A stretch of DNA of 64,000 nt from Pleodorina starrii. Taxonomy: Eukaryota > Chlorophyta > Chlorophyceae > Chlamydomonadales > Volvocaceae. Of the stretch, positions 36,579 to 48,100 are shown piece after piece; the stretch's first letter is position 1, and every line of letters starts with the position of its first letter. The translations under genes and the position numbers were made by a program. The notes beneath the pieces are model-generated. The model did not search any database and was not told the origin of the DNA. It saw only the letters and a program-made list of their open reading frames with translations. The stretch lies in the NCBI GenBank assembly GCA_030267565.1, contig BRXU01000017.1:124001-188000 (forward strand), written 5' to 3'.

Positions 36579-37300
36579 GCGCGCTAGCTTTCAATTGTTC
36601 CTGACGCCTTGAAGAAGGTTTGTGCCCATGCCATTTCGGTCGTCAAACATGCACCACCGAAAGAACGTGCACCGTGCTATTCGCTGTTTCGCCTCCGAAC
36701 AAATAAACTCACATGCAACCGCCGTTGACTCGTTGTACCTTGCTCATCGACGGCTTGGGGCCATTTAGCATCCTCGTGGTGCGTGCTACATGCGGAAGGG
36801 TAGGTTTTCGGAGAGGGCATTCGTTAAAATGCATGATCTCGGATCCCGACGACCACACAACCGTGCATAAGCAATCCATCCATCCAGCCGGCCGCGCGAG
36901 TTAGTCGGGGGCTCAAAGGCAAAGGAACGTGGATGGCTGTTCACTGCTCGCTTGCGCACGTGGCGGACAGTGATAGTGTGTTGTATGTAGTCATATGTAT
37001 GCGTGCCTCGTCCATCCTGACATATTTGCCGTGTCTGTAAATAACTTCCACATTTTTCGTCTTTCCCTCCTGATTTGATACATGTATGTGTAGATTACGT
37101 ACGGGCGCTGAAGTTCGCCGGACAGGCCGCGTCGTACTGTGTTGACCTCTTCTGGGGGCGGTTTGGCGGTGACATGCGGTCTGCCTACCAGCGCTGGTCC
37201 ACCACCCTGGGCATCCCCGACCTGGACAAGAACGCGTGGGCGGACTCGTGCCCCAAAGCGCCCGGATACGATGAGCTGGGCAATCACATGACGTACTCAT

Positions 37301-37313
37301 ACTCAGTCTGCTA
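37301..37313 (+). repeat. Target-site duplication, left copy (ACTCAGTCTGCTA)
   Basis: 13 bp, repeated exactly at 38693-38705 on the other side of the LINE. One further T on the left also matches. Confidence 0.95.
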
Positions 37314-38642
37314 GGCCCTGCTTGAGCAGATAGTCACTACTCTTAAAAAGAGAGCAGCATGCAATTTAACAACTTCCCTACTTAAAGTAAAAGCCCACAC
37401 TGGCGTGAAATACAACGAAGAAGCAGATAAAGCAGCCGTACGGGCCGCGCGAGGCCTTGCAAAGCTCGACCCCGACGCACTGAGCACAACTGAAACATCT
37501 GACAATAACCCACGTAACCAATACTGGTGGCTACGGAAGATACATGGGCCTGAGAAGAATGCTGGGCACTTTGCCAACGACCTCAACCGGGGCATCGAAG
37601 CCCTAGTGCGTCCGGAAACGCACTCGGGCTACACAAATGAGACAGATTACATGAAGTTTGTTGCCAATACCATACCCGACCTGGACATCAACGCCAGCGC
37701 ACGCACCCTACAGCGCAAGATAGGCCGACACAAGCACGCCAAACGGTGCTTCGACTACCTGTACGGCCAACTATGGAACGCCAAGCTCGCGAACCGCTTC
37801 AGGAAATCATTGGCCCCGGGAGGCCCAGTTGCGTCAGGAAGCTGCCCCCTGTGCCACAACCCCGACTCCGGGGGGCATATCCTGGGTGGCTGCCGCCACC
37901 CACGGATGCGCGCCCTATACATTCTTCGGCACAATCAGGCGGTTCAAACCATCACCAGTACGCTCGCTCGGGGAATCAACGGGGGCTGCTACACGGTCAT
38001 GGACGCCTGCCCCGCAGACGACCGGCCGGACTATGTAGCAGGCACAAGACTACCGCACTGGCTGCTCCCAAACACCCCGGAGGAAGAACGGCTCAAAATG
38101 CGCCCCGATCTACTCCTCATCCCTAGCATCCCTCTCCACGAGGCACAAGAGGCCGAATACATGGGACCTCCGGACCCCAGTCAGCACACCGTGCACATCA
38201 TAGAAATAGGATACACAGCAGATACCAACCACAAGCAGAAACAACACGACAAAGCCCACCAACACACCGAGCTAGCCAAGCTCCTCACGAAGGAGGGATG
38301 GAAAGTCTGCTACACAGCACAGGAGGCCATCAGCCTAGGCTTCACCGGTACCATCCGAAAAGACTTACGCCCCCTTCTCCGCACCCTAGGGGCGGGCAGC
38401 GAAGCGGCCAAAACATGCTGCAACGAACTCCACGATCACGCTGTCCGGGCGCTCAACAAGATTGTGATCACCCGGCGGCAAATGGAACGCGCCCCGCACG
38501 AGACGCCACAGCAGACGGGCACATAACCAACACATACTCGTTCTCAACCCCCACCGCGGTGGCGGGGGAGGACTGGGACCGGGGAAACCCGTCACCCCAC
38601 CTCCTCTGCTCCCTTAACCCACGCCTCGGCCTCCGGTCGGGC

Positions 38643-38692
<50 letters not shown>
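37314..38692 (+). mobile_element. 5'-truncated LINE inserted in exon 8 of protease copy 2
   Basis: 1379 bp between the two 13-bp target duplications. It begins inside an RNase H domain (LLKVKAHTGVKYNEEADKAA), runs through a C-terminal region to TAA at 38524-38526, then a short 3' UTR and an (ATT)n tail (38644-38692). The truncated 5' end, tail and TSD are the hallmarks of target-primed reverse transcription. It is a different family from the LINE at 17-31 kb, which shows no RNase H and no ATT tail. Confidence 0.95.
37315..38526 (+). pseudogene. LINE ORF2 3' part: RNase H end and zinc-binding C-terminus
   Basis: An open frame of about 400 codons without a start of its own. The end of RNase H (AHTGVKYNEEADKAA) is followed by about 340 residues with a CxxC...H...C cluster (CPLCHNPDSGGHILGGC), as in C-terminal zinc knuckles of LINEs. 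The frame is undamaged, in keeping with a young insertion. Protease translation stops at the junction, so this is not a fusion protein. Confidence 0.85.
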
Positions 38693-38694
<2 letters not shown>

Positions 38695-40579
38695 TCAGTC
38701 TGCTATGCGGCGCTGGGCCACTTCACGGTCGAACAGGCCCAACGGGCCCACTACATCACCTCAGAGTACCAGCCCCTCATGTACGCGTGGGGCCAGTACT
38801 ACGCGTCCCAAGCCGCGCCACCGCCTCCGCAGCTATCCCCTCCGCCCATGAGTCTTAATCGATCTTGCACGGTGCGTCTTGGGGAGGGTTTTAGGATTTT
38901 CGGACGGATTTTCGGACGGATTTTCGGACGCCCATATTTTCAAGAATGCCCCAGTGCTGCACACCGTAGTTTCACTAAAGCCTTCAGTCAATCCTTCGGG
39001 TACTATACAATAATACGCCTGGTGCCAATAATGCGCCTGGTGGCTGTCCGTATAATCTATCTATCGCTCGATGTCCCTGGCGCTATGTGTATGCCTGCGT
39101 TGGTGCTTGATTGCATTGCGTACTTGTGCAGACGACCGCCGTCAACGGATGCGCCTGCAAGAGCAGCTGGCAGTACAACGGCCGCAACTACTCATACTGC
39201 GACGACATCTATAGCAATGGCACCTTAGCGTGAGTGATGACCAGGGAAATGAGGCATCTCCTGCTACTCTGCGCACCCGACCGTATATATGTAGTGACTA
39301 CCGGTACATACGCGATCATGCAAGCAAAAGCATGCCTTGTGGCACCAGACGGGGGATTCTCCGTTCCCCCCTGCTGGTTAATAAGGGGTTAACCTGCAGG
39401 ATCGATAAGGATGTTACACAGGGAGCGAGGGCTAGGATAGGTGCGCCCGCATTCATTCCGCGCCCTATGCACGCCCCGCGCACACTGTCTCGCGTGTTTC
39501 ATCTTGCGCATCTGTCTCGCCCGGTCTCACCCGGCCCACGCACGTCAGCAGCACAGTTGGCAGCCTTCGCTGATGGGGTTCATGGTGTAGCTTGCGCATT
39601 GCATGTCGGTTTCCGGTATTGGGCTAGATGATATTGTTCTCTCAGGACGGTGGAGTAGGGACGGGCATGCACGCATATAGCCTCTTCAATAGCCTCGTCC
39701 GGGTATGTAGCCCCCGTTTTGTGTCAACCACATACACGTCAATGGTCGATGGCCTGCATGCAGGTGTGAGGTGGTTAAGGCTCGCCGTTGCTTCTCGTGC
39801 AAGACCCACAGCCGGCAGTGCATCAAGAACTGCGCAGGTATGTATGTACGTCGATTCAGTCATCGTCAGCGTCAGCGCCGGCTTTTGTAAGCCTTCTATC
39901 TTTTGTGTACCGGTACCATTGTTATTATTACTTGCTTGATTGCGGATATATACATACACTGTCTGTCTGCGTGGCCTGCCTTCTGCGTGGGCAGTTCATT
40001 TCAGTGGCTGGCTCGTGCGTGCCTCCATGCATGCCACATATGTACGCGTGTGTGTGCCAATTTGTCGACCCGCGCGCAGGCACCGCGGAGCTCTGCAAAC
40101 GGCCACCGGCAACATTATTGGCTGCTGGAAACGCGACCTCGCGCGCACCACCCCCGCCGTTCCCGCCGTCTCCTCCCCCCATGCCGCCCCCGCCGCCCCC
40201 GGATAACATTCCTAACGCATGCAAGGTGAATATTCATATTCCAAAGGAAATGTATGGCGCAAATATGGATACATCAGCAGCGTGCTATCCAGCTACGTAT
40301 ATATGCTGCCGTGTTTTCCCTATCCTTCTGTTGATGTTTTACTTACGGTGAAATGGGTTCTGCGTGCTACGTTGCCTGGTAATCAAACATGTTATCTTCG
40401 ACCCCGAACCGTCTTTGGTTTTTTATTTATTGAGATAGAGTCGCTTTGCCATTATTCGTACCGTAGGTGTCTTCTTCAGGCTGCGCTTGCAGGAGCAGCT
40501 GGAGCATACTTCCTCAGATTGAATTTTATGGTCAATACTGTACGTTCCTCACAAGTCCAAGCAATTCAACGTTTTTCGG

Positions 40580-41398
40580 GTACGCGCGGGCTTGCTTGAA
40601 TTTGGACTGAACCGTTTTCATGAGTAGTTGCCTTACCGCTTGAAGACGGGGATGGAGTCGGGTACCTGCGAGCAGAAGAGTATGCTTGCTTCCGTGGGAG
40701 GAGGCGAGCCTGGTAACCGAAGGTCTGTGTAGACCTTCTGTAATTCTACCAGCTGGTCACTAAGTTTTCTCTTAGCTGGCATCATAAGTACGCCAGCGAG
40801 CATTGCCACTAGGGCGACCTCTAGGCCGAAAAGGGGCAACATGGTAACCGACTGCGCTATCTGCCGCGGGGCGGTGTAATGGGCAGAAGACGCAGCGGAA
40901 ACCTGTCAGTACTGACTATATGAACTCGCGAAATTGCTCTTTCCGTTGCGCTCAGCGCGACTTGCACTTCGCTCTCACCGGTACGGCCAGGCCGTACCAC
41001 CAACGAACAGCCGAGAACGCTCTCGGCAAATACACAGAAAACCTTGGTTTTCTTCGTTTCACTCAGAAAACCTTCAGTTTTATTACAGTGGGCCCCAGAG
41101 CGGGACAGGACCACCGGTACCGTACATGCATACCGCAAATCAGACCGTGGAAAGCGGGCCCCGGCGATCATAGACTTGCTTCGCAACTGTCAAATTTGGG
41201 GCGGCGGGGCATATCCCAGAACGGAAATACACGCAACGGAGGGATGAAGACCTCTCAGGGAGAAGGCGCCAGCCACCAGGGCTATCTACCCTACCTCTTA
41301 TTAGCCACCCGCCATTCAGCTAACTATATAAATATACTATATATAATAACTATATAAATACGGCGTTTTTGCTCGCCTGTGTGCTTGATTGCTTGCAG
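40580..41398. other. Long intron 12 of copy 2 with unexplained insert
   Basis: 819 bp, against 356 bp for intron 12 in copy 1 and 351 bp in copy 3. It holds a minus-strand frame of 69 codons (40633-40842) with an N-terminal hydrophobic segment (LFGLEVALVAMLAGVLMM), and several short inverted repeats, for example GGTACGGCC/GGCCGTACC. It may be a degraded mobile element; I do not recognise it. Confidence 0.4.
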
Positions 41399-42261
41399 GT
41401 GCCTGGTGACGTCCGATTGCCCCACCTTCCTTACTGATCCTTTTCAGAACTGTGACCCGGCGCTGAATGCTTCGCTCTGCGACGGTACGTTTCAGGGGAT
41501 GACGACGCGCACGACAGTGCAGCGTAGGTAGCGTAGGCGGAGACGACTGAACCCCTGCCTGCCGCCTGCCAATGGGTCACACACCCTCGTATCGTGTATG
41601 TGTGGCTCAGTTTCCGAAATGTTTAGTTAGCCCTACGTAGCTTTAGATGTGTACTAAAACAAATCCTCCTGCGTGCGGCTTGTATGTGCGTGCGCCAATG
41701 TCTTCCTCTAAAACTCCAACTGGGCGGACCCCGGCGGCAGGTTCCGGAAGGAGGTGGTCGGAGCAGCAGGCGCGCAAGAAGCCGTCGTCCCCAAGACCGC
41801 CGGCGCCACCCCGCCAGACCCAGCCCTCGCCGCCACGGCTCAATTGAACGGATCGATCGATAGGAAAGGCGCACACAGCGGGCAGACGCTCCGTCCATCC
41901 CGTCTCTACAGCTGTGGCGCCATTGGGAGCCGCATAGTCGCTTGGCCGGATTTCGCTTCGTGCGTGCGTGCGTGCTGAGAACCTCCATCCTGAGGCCTGA
42001 GATTATGTGTGATTAATAAATAGCTGTACATTTTCGATCGCTTACGTAGGTCGATTATTGCAGGCACGTGTGCTCGATTACGGTTCGTTGTCATGCCAGG
42101 CTGCTGGTTATTGCAATACGTACGGTGTAGTTCCTAGGCTGGATTTATGGTGTGGCTGCAAAATAAACACCCCATACATAATAAAAATCGCGCACATTTA
42201 GTTCGCCCGGGAGAAAGCACCCAGTCATCATGGGGTACGAAATGAAATGAGATGGGGGACA

Positions 42262-43295
42262 TTTTTGGGCGGGGCCCCAGCGCGAAGCGCCCGGGGGGGC
42301 CCCGCCCTGTAGGATTGCCCATGTCCGTGTGGACTGTGGACTGTGGACTGTGGACTGTGGACTGTGGACTGTGGACTGTGAACTGTGAACTGTGGTGTCC
42401 TAACAAAAGTGCAGAATCTCGGCCAACGGAAATACTGCATAAGTAATATATCACATTCTTTATTGCACGGTAAATTTATTATTGGAACCCAACATCGCAC
42501 GAGTAAAAACCAGTTTGGCAGTCTCCATGGACCGAGGCCGAGGTCAAACCAACGCCTCTCGGCCTATAATTAATTCCAGAAGATTCATCGTTCCTCAAAG
42601 TGGATTTCTGACATGACGGCGTGAAATGAATCTTCGTTTCGGCAACCAACTATGTTTGCATTGCGAACATTCTTCCCGCGACCACACCACAGCTCTGCTA
42701 CCCGGTCCGACCGACTTGACGCATATTTCGATTACAAAGGTTGCAAGGAGCAAACCATGAGGGGCAAACTGCTGATTGTTGGACGCCAAGCCGCAAATGC
42801 ACGCATTATGCAGCGGTCTTCAGCGGGCCGCCCAACAAGTCCAGTCGGCAACCTAGGGATGGAATTCTACATTCCCTGTCCTAATGTTAAAGCAGTCAAG
42901 CCTCCTCTACGGCGAATACCTCAGTAGCGAAGCCTGTGCACTCTCGTCGGCAACTGCACGTCGTCGCAACCCTCGCAAACAGTTCCGCTGTCCTTCTATT
43001 GGCAAGTCAGCCTGCGTGATGTGTAAATGATACACTCCATGTCTACTGTCAAGTAACTTCAGCCAATGCGCTGGCCGGAAGAGTTGCACAGTGCCGAGAC
43101 GGCGCGCGATGCTAAACATGGGTCGGATTGCTGAAGCCGCAGGCATTTCAGATATAAAGCTCTGGCTGCCTATCAGCAGGAATGTCGACTCACTACTTCA
43201 CGCCCTCGCCACCCTAGCACTCAACTTGACCCGTACGGATTTAGTGGGGCCCCGCCCTTTTTCCGGCTTCGAGGAAGCCGACACCAACCCCTTGT
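42262..43295. mobile_element. 1.03-kb dispersed repeat, copy B
   Basis: Apparently near-identical to 13630-14663 including the heptamer array; the internal 91-codon frames of the two copies are the same. It starts 415 bp after the stop of protease copy 2; copy A starts 555 bp after the stop of copy 1. Left and right flanks are unrelated to those of copy A. Confidence 0.8.
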
Positions 43296-45151
43296 CCCGA
43301 AATACGGCCACAGTTCTGCTGTGAACCTCAGCTCCTGGAGCCTTGATTCGCTTTTTTCGCGGTGTGGCGGGATTGATGTATGTGGCGCCGTCGCTCATAT
43401 ATATGCATCCCGGCAGACATCCCATCTAGCAGCCGGCTGCTGGCGGCAGCAGTGGCAGGCGGCAACATGTTCATTGCTGCCTCACAGCAGTCCTTAGTCT
43501 GTCTGATGGTGGCTATGTGCTAGGTGCTGCGTGTTGGTGGAGTCCGCGATGGTGGACCTGCCTTACGTTACGGTAAGTTTGTGTCGCGCCGCCATCGGTA
43601 TTTTGCTGCTGGGCAGGCAGGAAGGCAGGCAGGAAGGCAGGCAGGCAGGCAGGCAGGAAGGCAGGAAGGCAGGAAGGCAGGAAGGCAGGAAGGCAGGTAG
43701 GCAGGCAGGCAGGCAGGTAGGCAGGCAGGCAGGCAGGCAGGTAGGCAGGCAGGCAGGCGGCGGTATTTGCGGGGCCCTGTCTCCGGCCTTTGTTACAGAT
43801 TTGATAATAAAGGTGGGCCACGGCCTTGCATCTTCAGCTACATGAATGTTTCTGGTAGTCAGCAGGCGGGCTGGTAGGGCTTCGTTGGTCCATCCACCGT
43901 GAACCGACGTATGTTAGCACGCACGCGCCCACCGCCCAGCGGTGCTGGTAGCCTGGTGCAGACACCGAGGATACTCTTTTAAACATTGAATAAAATAAAG
44001 TTTCTTCGCGAGGTCCGCCCGCCCCATCTCGCACGTCCGTCCATCCGCAAGCAACCAACGATGGCCTTACTCGCTGTTGCGTGGTCCCCACGAGTAGAAC
44101 GGCAGCTTCACTCGGCAACCCCATGCGACTAAACCGAATCAGATCCACACTGGGTGGATGGGGCGGGGCGGTAGGCCGACGCCATAAAGATCCTCCGCCG
44201 CTCCCGTCAGGGCAGCGAGGGACAGGAAGTCCTGGACAACCTAACCTGCTGCTGGACTTACCTACCGCCGCGATCATGTAATCTATCCGGAGGTGGTCTA
44301 TCCCACGTGCGTGTTTCATTGTTCCAACAGGCACATGGTCAGAACCTACCCCCTCGAGTGGTTTCCAGGAGTCAAGCTACGAGCTCTGGCATTGCAAGCA
44401 CGCGCCTTTCAATCAGCCACACCCTAAACGGACTTTGATCCAAAGCAGACCGACAAGGCGTCCGCCCTGCATTCATTGTTATCATATTGAAAAATTGAAA
44501 AAAAACATGTCCTTTCGTACGTTGCCTTCTTGGCTGATGAAGGCGCGGAGCACTTCTGACTAAGGTAGGCTTCAGATGTTGGCTTGTTCCTGCTTGCTAT
44601 ACAATCTATACCTCTGGCGCCGTGCCTCAGCCCATGAACTTGGCTGCATTATAAAATTTATTAAGGAACAACGACCAAGAGGTAGGGCGGGGGGCGGGTC
44701 GCTGCCTCTGGTCGCCGCGAGCCCAAAAGATGGTCTCGACCTAGGCCGGAAGCAACTTACTGTAACTGTTTACAATTGACATAAGATTTAACTTTAAATG
44801 TTACCTCCTTCAAGATTGCGCGGCGGGTGGCGGGTCAATGTATGTGATACGCTGTTACCCATGTCGTAGCCGATCCCTCAATGACACACTACAAGTTCGA
44901 CAACTAACCAGAAACTTTGCGTATTAGTCCTGTAAGGCTGTGAGAGGTTTCACTGACAACGAACGTACAACCGTTTCCTCCGGTACGATCTAAAGGTCAA
45001 TATACTGGCTGCGCATCGTGGAGCGCAGCGGTCTCTTAATGTTTATTAATAACCTGAACTCATAGGTGTTCCAGTTCGACCGCATGCAGGCCGCCGGTCT
45101 CGGGAAACCTCAACTTGCGTACCGCGCTACATTATCTGTGTACGCAAGATC
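43296..45151. other. Intergenic region before protease copy 3
   Basis: No supported gene. It contains the GGCA/GGAA repeat (43612-43758) and AT-richer DNA from about 44800 that probably includes the promoter of copy 3. Confidence 0.45.
43612..43758. repeat. (GGCA)n/(GGAA) tetranucleotide repeat
   Basis: About 147 bp of GGCA units with scattered GGAA and GGTA variants, giving spurious Gln/Gly/Arg frames. Confidence 0.9.
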
Positions 45152-48100
45152 ATGTCTCTTAAGTTGTCTACAGCTTTTGGAACATGTTTACTGCTGTTCG
45201 CGACGGCGCTGCCCGCAAATAGCCAACACGCAGCACGCAAGCTGCTTTATGCCGAGAGTCAAATAACTCCAGGTACTATTTAAGCTTTATAACCCAAGAT
45301 GATCAAAAAGAGGCTTGTGGCGCACTGCTTGCCCGACTGGTTGGCGCTGAACGTTACTCCTTACTCGGGCGTTCAGGCCCACGTTGCGTAAGCCCTCTGA
45401 AACCAGATTTGGAGAACAATTCATTTTGTATACCTTGTGTATACTCTATGCCAACAAAGACCTTCTGACGTCGTGAATGTTCAATAATCCACTTTTGGTA
45501 AACAGACGCGCGCAGGGGATTCGTGGACATCATGTCGCGGCCGTTCCAGCCGATAAAGGACCCTGAAGCCGCAAGCAGTCAGGACGCGCAGCGTCTGTAT
45601 GACCAGGCTAGTAGTGTGTCCACCATCGCGTACCTACTTCTCGGCGCGGCGATACCGCTGTCAACAGCCAGGGGTGCGTGACGAACATTCATACTTGAAT
45701 TCAATATAGGATGGAAATGGGAACCGAGCGTGCACATATAATGGGAGGGCATATGTACGGCAGGTCCGCGCAGTAGCAACGAAACGCATGGCCATGCGCG
45801 TTCGCACGCCGGTGACCACACGCGCGGGCAAGGGGTACACCGTGCCACTCCGGGAGATGGCCAGGGCCTGGAGTTGTGGGGAGCAGTGAAAGGCAGGCGC
45901 ATGTGACGTTGATTCTGTTGTATTCCTGCTTCCAGTTAGCAGGTCCCCAAAATCCGAAATCCAACACACGTTGCCCGTCTACTAAACAAATCCCGCGGAA
46001 CTGCGGATCGCGGTGCACTTGCTACAAGGCATTCACGCGCCAGGCTGCGCGCCACAGAGTAACAGCGAGCAGCATCCGCGCGTCAACTGTTTGCTTGCAC
46101 GCCTGCAGGGTCTTCCGCCAGCCTCCTGCCGCACCTCACGCCCCCGACGCTGCGGATATACGCCTCCCAGCCCAGGCTCTGTAGCTCATCACTCGTCGCG
46201 CAACTGTACGGGTTATCACAAAGCCTGTACGGATCCACTGGCTTGCAGGTGCGTGAACCGACATTGTTTTGTTCCCCTTGCTGCATCCAAAAGTACATTC
46301 TGGAAGGTGCGTGCGCGCACCCCACGAGCATCGCATGCAAGAAAACCACTTCCTTGCGCCTGCCCTCGCAGGCCTGCCACTACGACCTGTACAAGGCCAT
46401 CCGCGCTACCTTCGGCTGGGTCGCCTCCAGCATTCCCCTGCGGCTGCAACGCCTGCCCCAGCAGCCCCAGGCCACCGCAGCCTGGCCCGACCTCTCCACC
46501 CTCCCCGACTCCGACCTCGCCGCAGCCGTGACCGCCGCACTGCTTTCCCAACCTGAGCTCGCGGAGGCCGCAGCACTGCTGTCCGAAAGCTGCGGACTGG
46601 ACATCCCCACCTTCTCCTCGCTGGTCCCCTCCATCTCCTCCGCCATGACACAGCTGCACGCCGACCTGGCAGAGCTGCAGACCATCGATGAGGAGCGACT
46701 GGCCGCCTCCTCCCCACGGCAAGCCACCCAACGCCAGCGGCAGGTGCTCAGTGGCAACGCAGCAGGCTCGAGGGGCCAGGGGCGGCGGCGGCGTCGCATC
46801 CGGGAGGTCAGCGGTGTGGACGAAAGCCACCCGGGGATGCGCCCCGAGGCCGAGGCGGAGGTTGACTTCGGAGCCCTGAGCGCCTGGGGCAGCGAGCAGG
46901 GTTGGGAAGGGGACACAGGTAACGACGTCGACGACATTACCGACCGCAAACGGGACGAGGAGATGCGTCTCGAGGTGGCCCGTCGAGCACTGCAGCAGGC
47001 CCTGTCGCCGGACTTCGTGTATTCAATGCCGCCCGCCGGCTTCCCGGTCCAGCCGCCGTCGGCCGTACCCAAGGTTCTGATTGGGCTGGTGTTCCACGTC
47101 ATGCTGTACCGTGACGGCGACGTCATTGGGCCTGTCGGGTACGACCAGGCGCACGTGTACGTGCAGCGAATGGTCCAGATTGCCAATTTCATGGCCCGGC
47201 CCACAAACATTACTTTTTTTGTGAAGGTACGTGTGAAGGGAGGGGAGGTGGGCCGTCACCAGTCGTGGAAGGGCGGGCGCGGGAAGGGTCGTGCCAAGGG
47301 CGGGTGCAGGAGTGAGGTTGTGGGCCCGTTGCCCATTGTGCCCGGGTGAAGGTCATCGAGGCGGGTCATTACCGCTGTGATGGGACGGCACGGGGATGTA
47401 AGAAGAAGAGGTCGTGTGGGGGCGCCGCGGCAACCCATACTCTTGGAGAGGCTGGGTGTCCGCCGTCAGCCGGGGTCACGTGGGACTTCCTCGCTGCAAC
47501 CTTCCATCGTCCCATGCGTACCACCCGCGCGAGTCGTGCCACAATTTCCTTTCGGCTCTTGGAAATCAGCGATTGCCAACTGGCCAGAAGGGTGCCCACC
47601 CCACTTCTCTTGCTCGCTCCATTCCATGCAAGCAGTTCACCTGGGACCCATTGCCCTCCCTCTAGCCGGGGTATGTGCTGCTTGTCCGCGTCCGGGTCCT
47701 CCCAAGGGCACCTTTCCCTCCACCCGCGTCTACCCGGCCGCATGTACCGGGTCCGTATGCAGGAGGTCCGCAACGATCCGGCCGTGCACCCCTACCTGCT
47801 GACGAAGAACCGCAAGGCCTGGTTGGCCCTCGTGGACGCCTACTGCGTCGCCAAGACCTGTCTCGACAAGTCGGACCTGGTGCCCACGTAAGCAGGTTGG
47901 CGGTTGCTCCATTTTTGGAGAGGCCGCGCAGTTTGCCCCGGATTTGGGATGCCTCCCGACGACCCACAGCGGCCGAGGGCCGTCGCACCCACAGCGGCGG
48001 AGGGCGGCATCGGCCGCAGGCGGGGACCTCGCAGCGCGCTTGGCCTCCGTAGCCGCATCCATCCATCTCAGACCCATCCACGCGTGGCCAAGACTGGAAG

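Noticed and set aside
45506..45673. Possible one-base frameshift in exon 2 of protease copy 3
   Set aside because: On careful recount the exon is 168 bp and in frame (RPFQPIKDPE), and the whole copy totals 907 codons without remainder.
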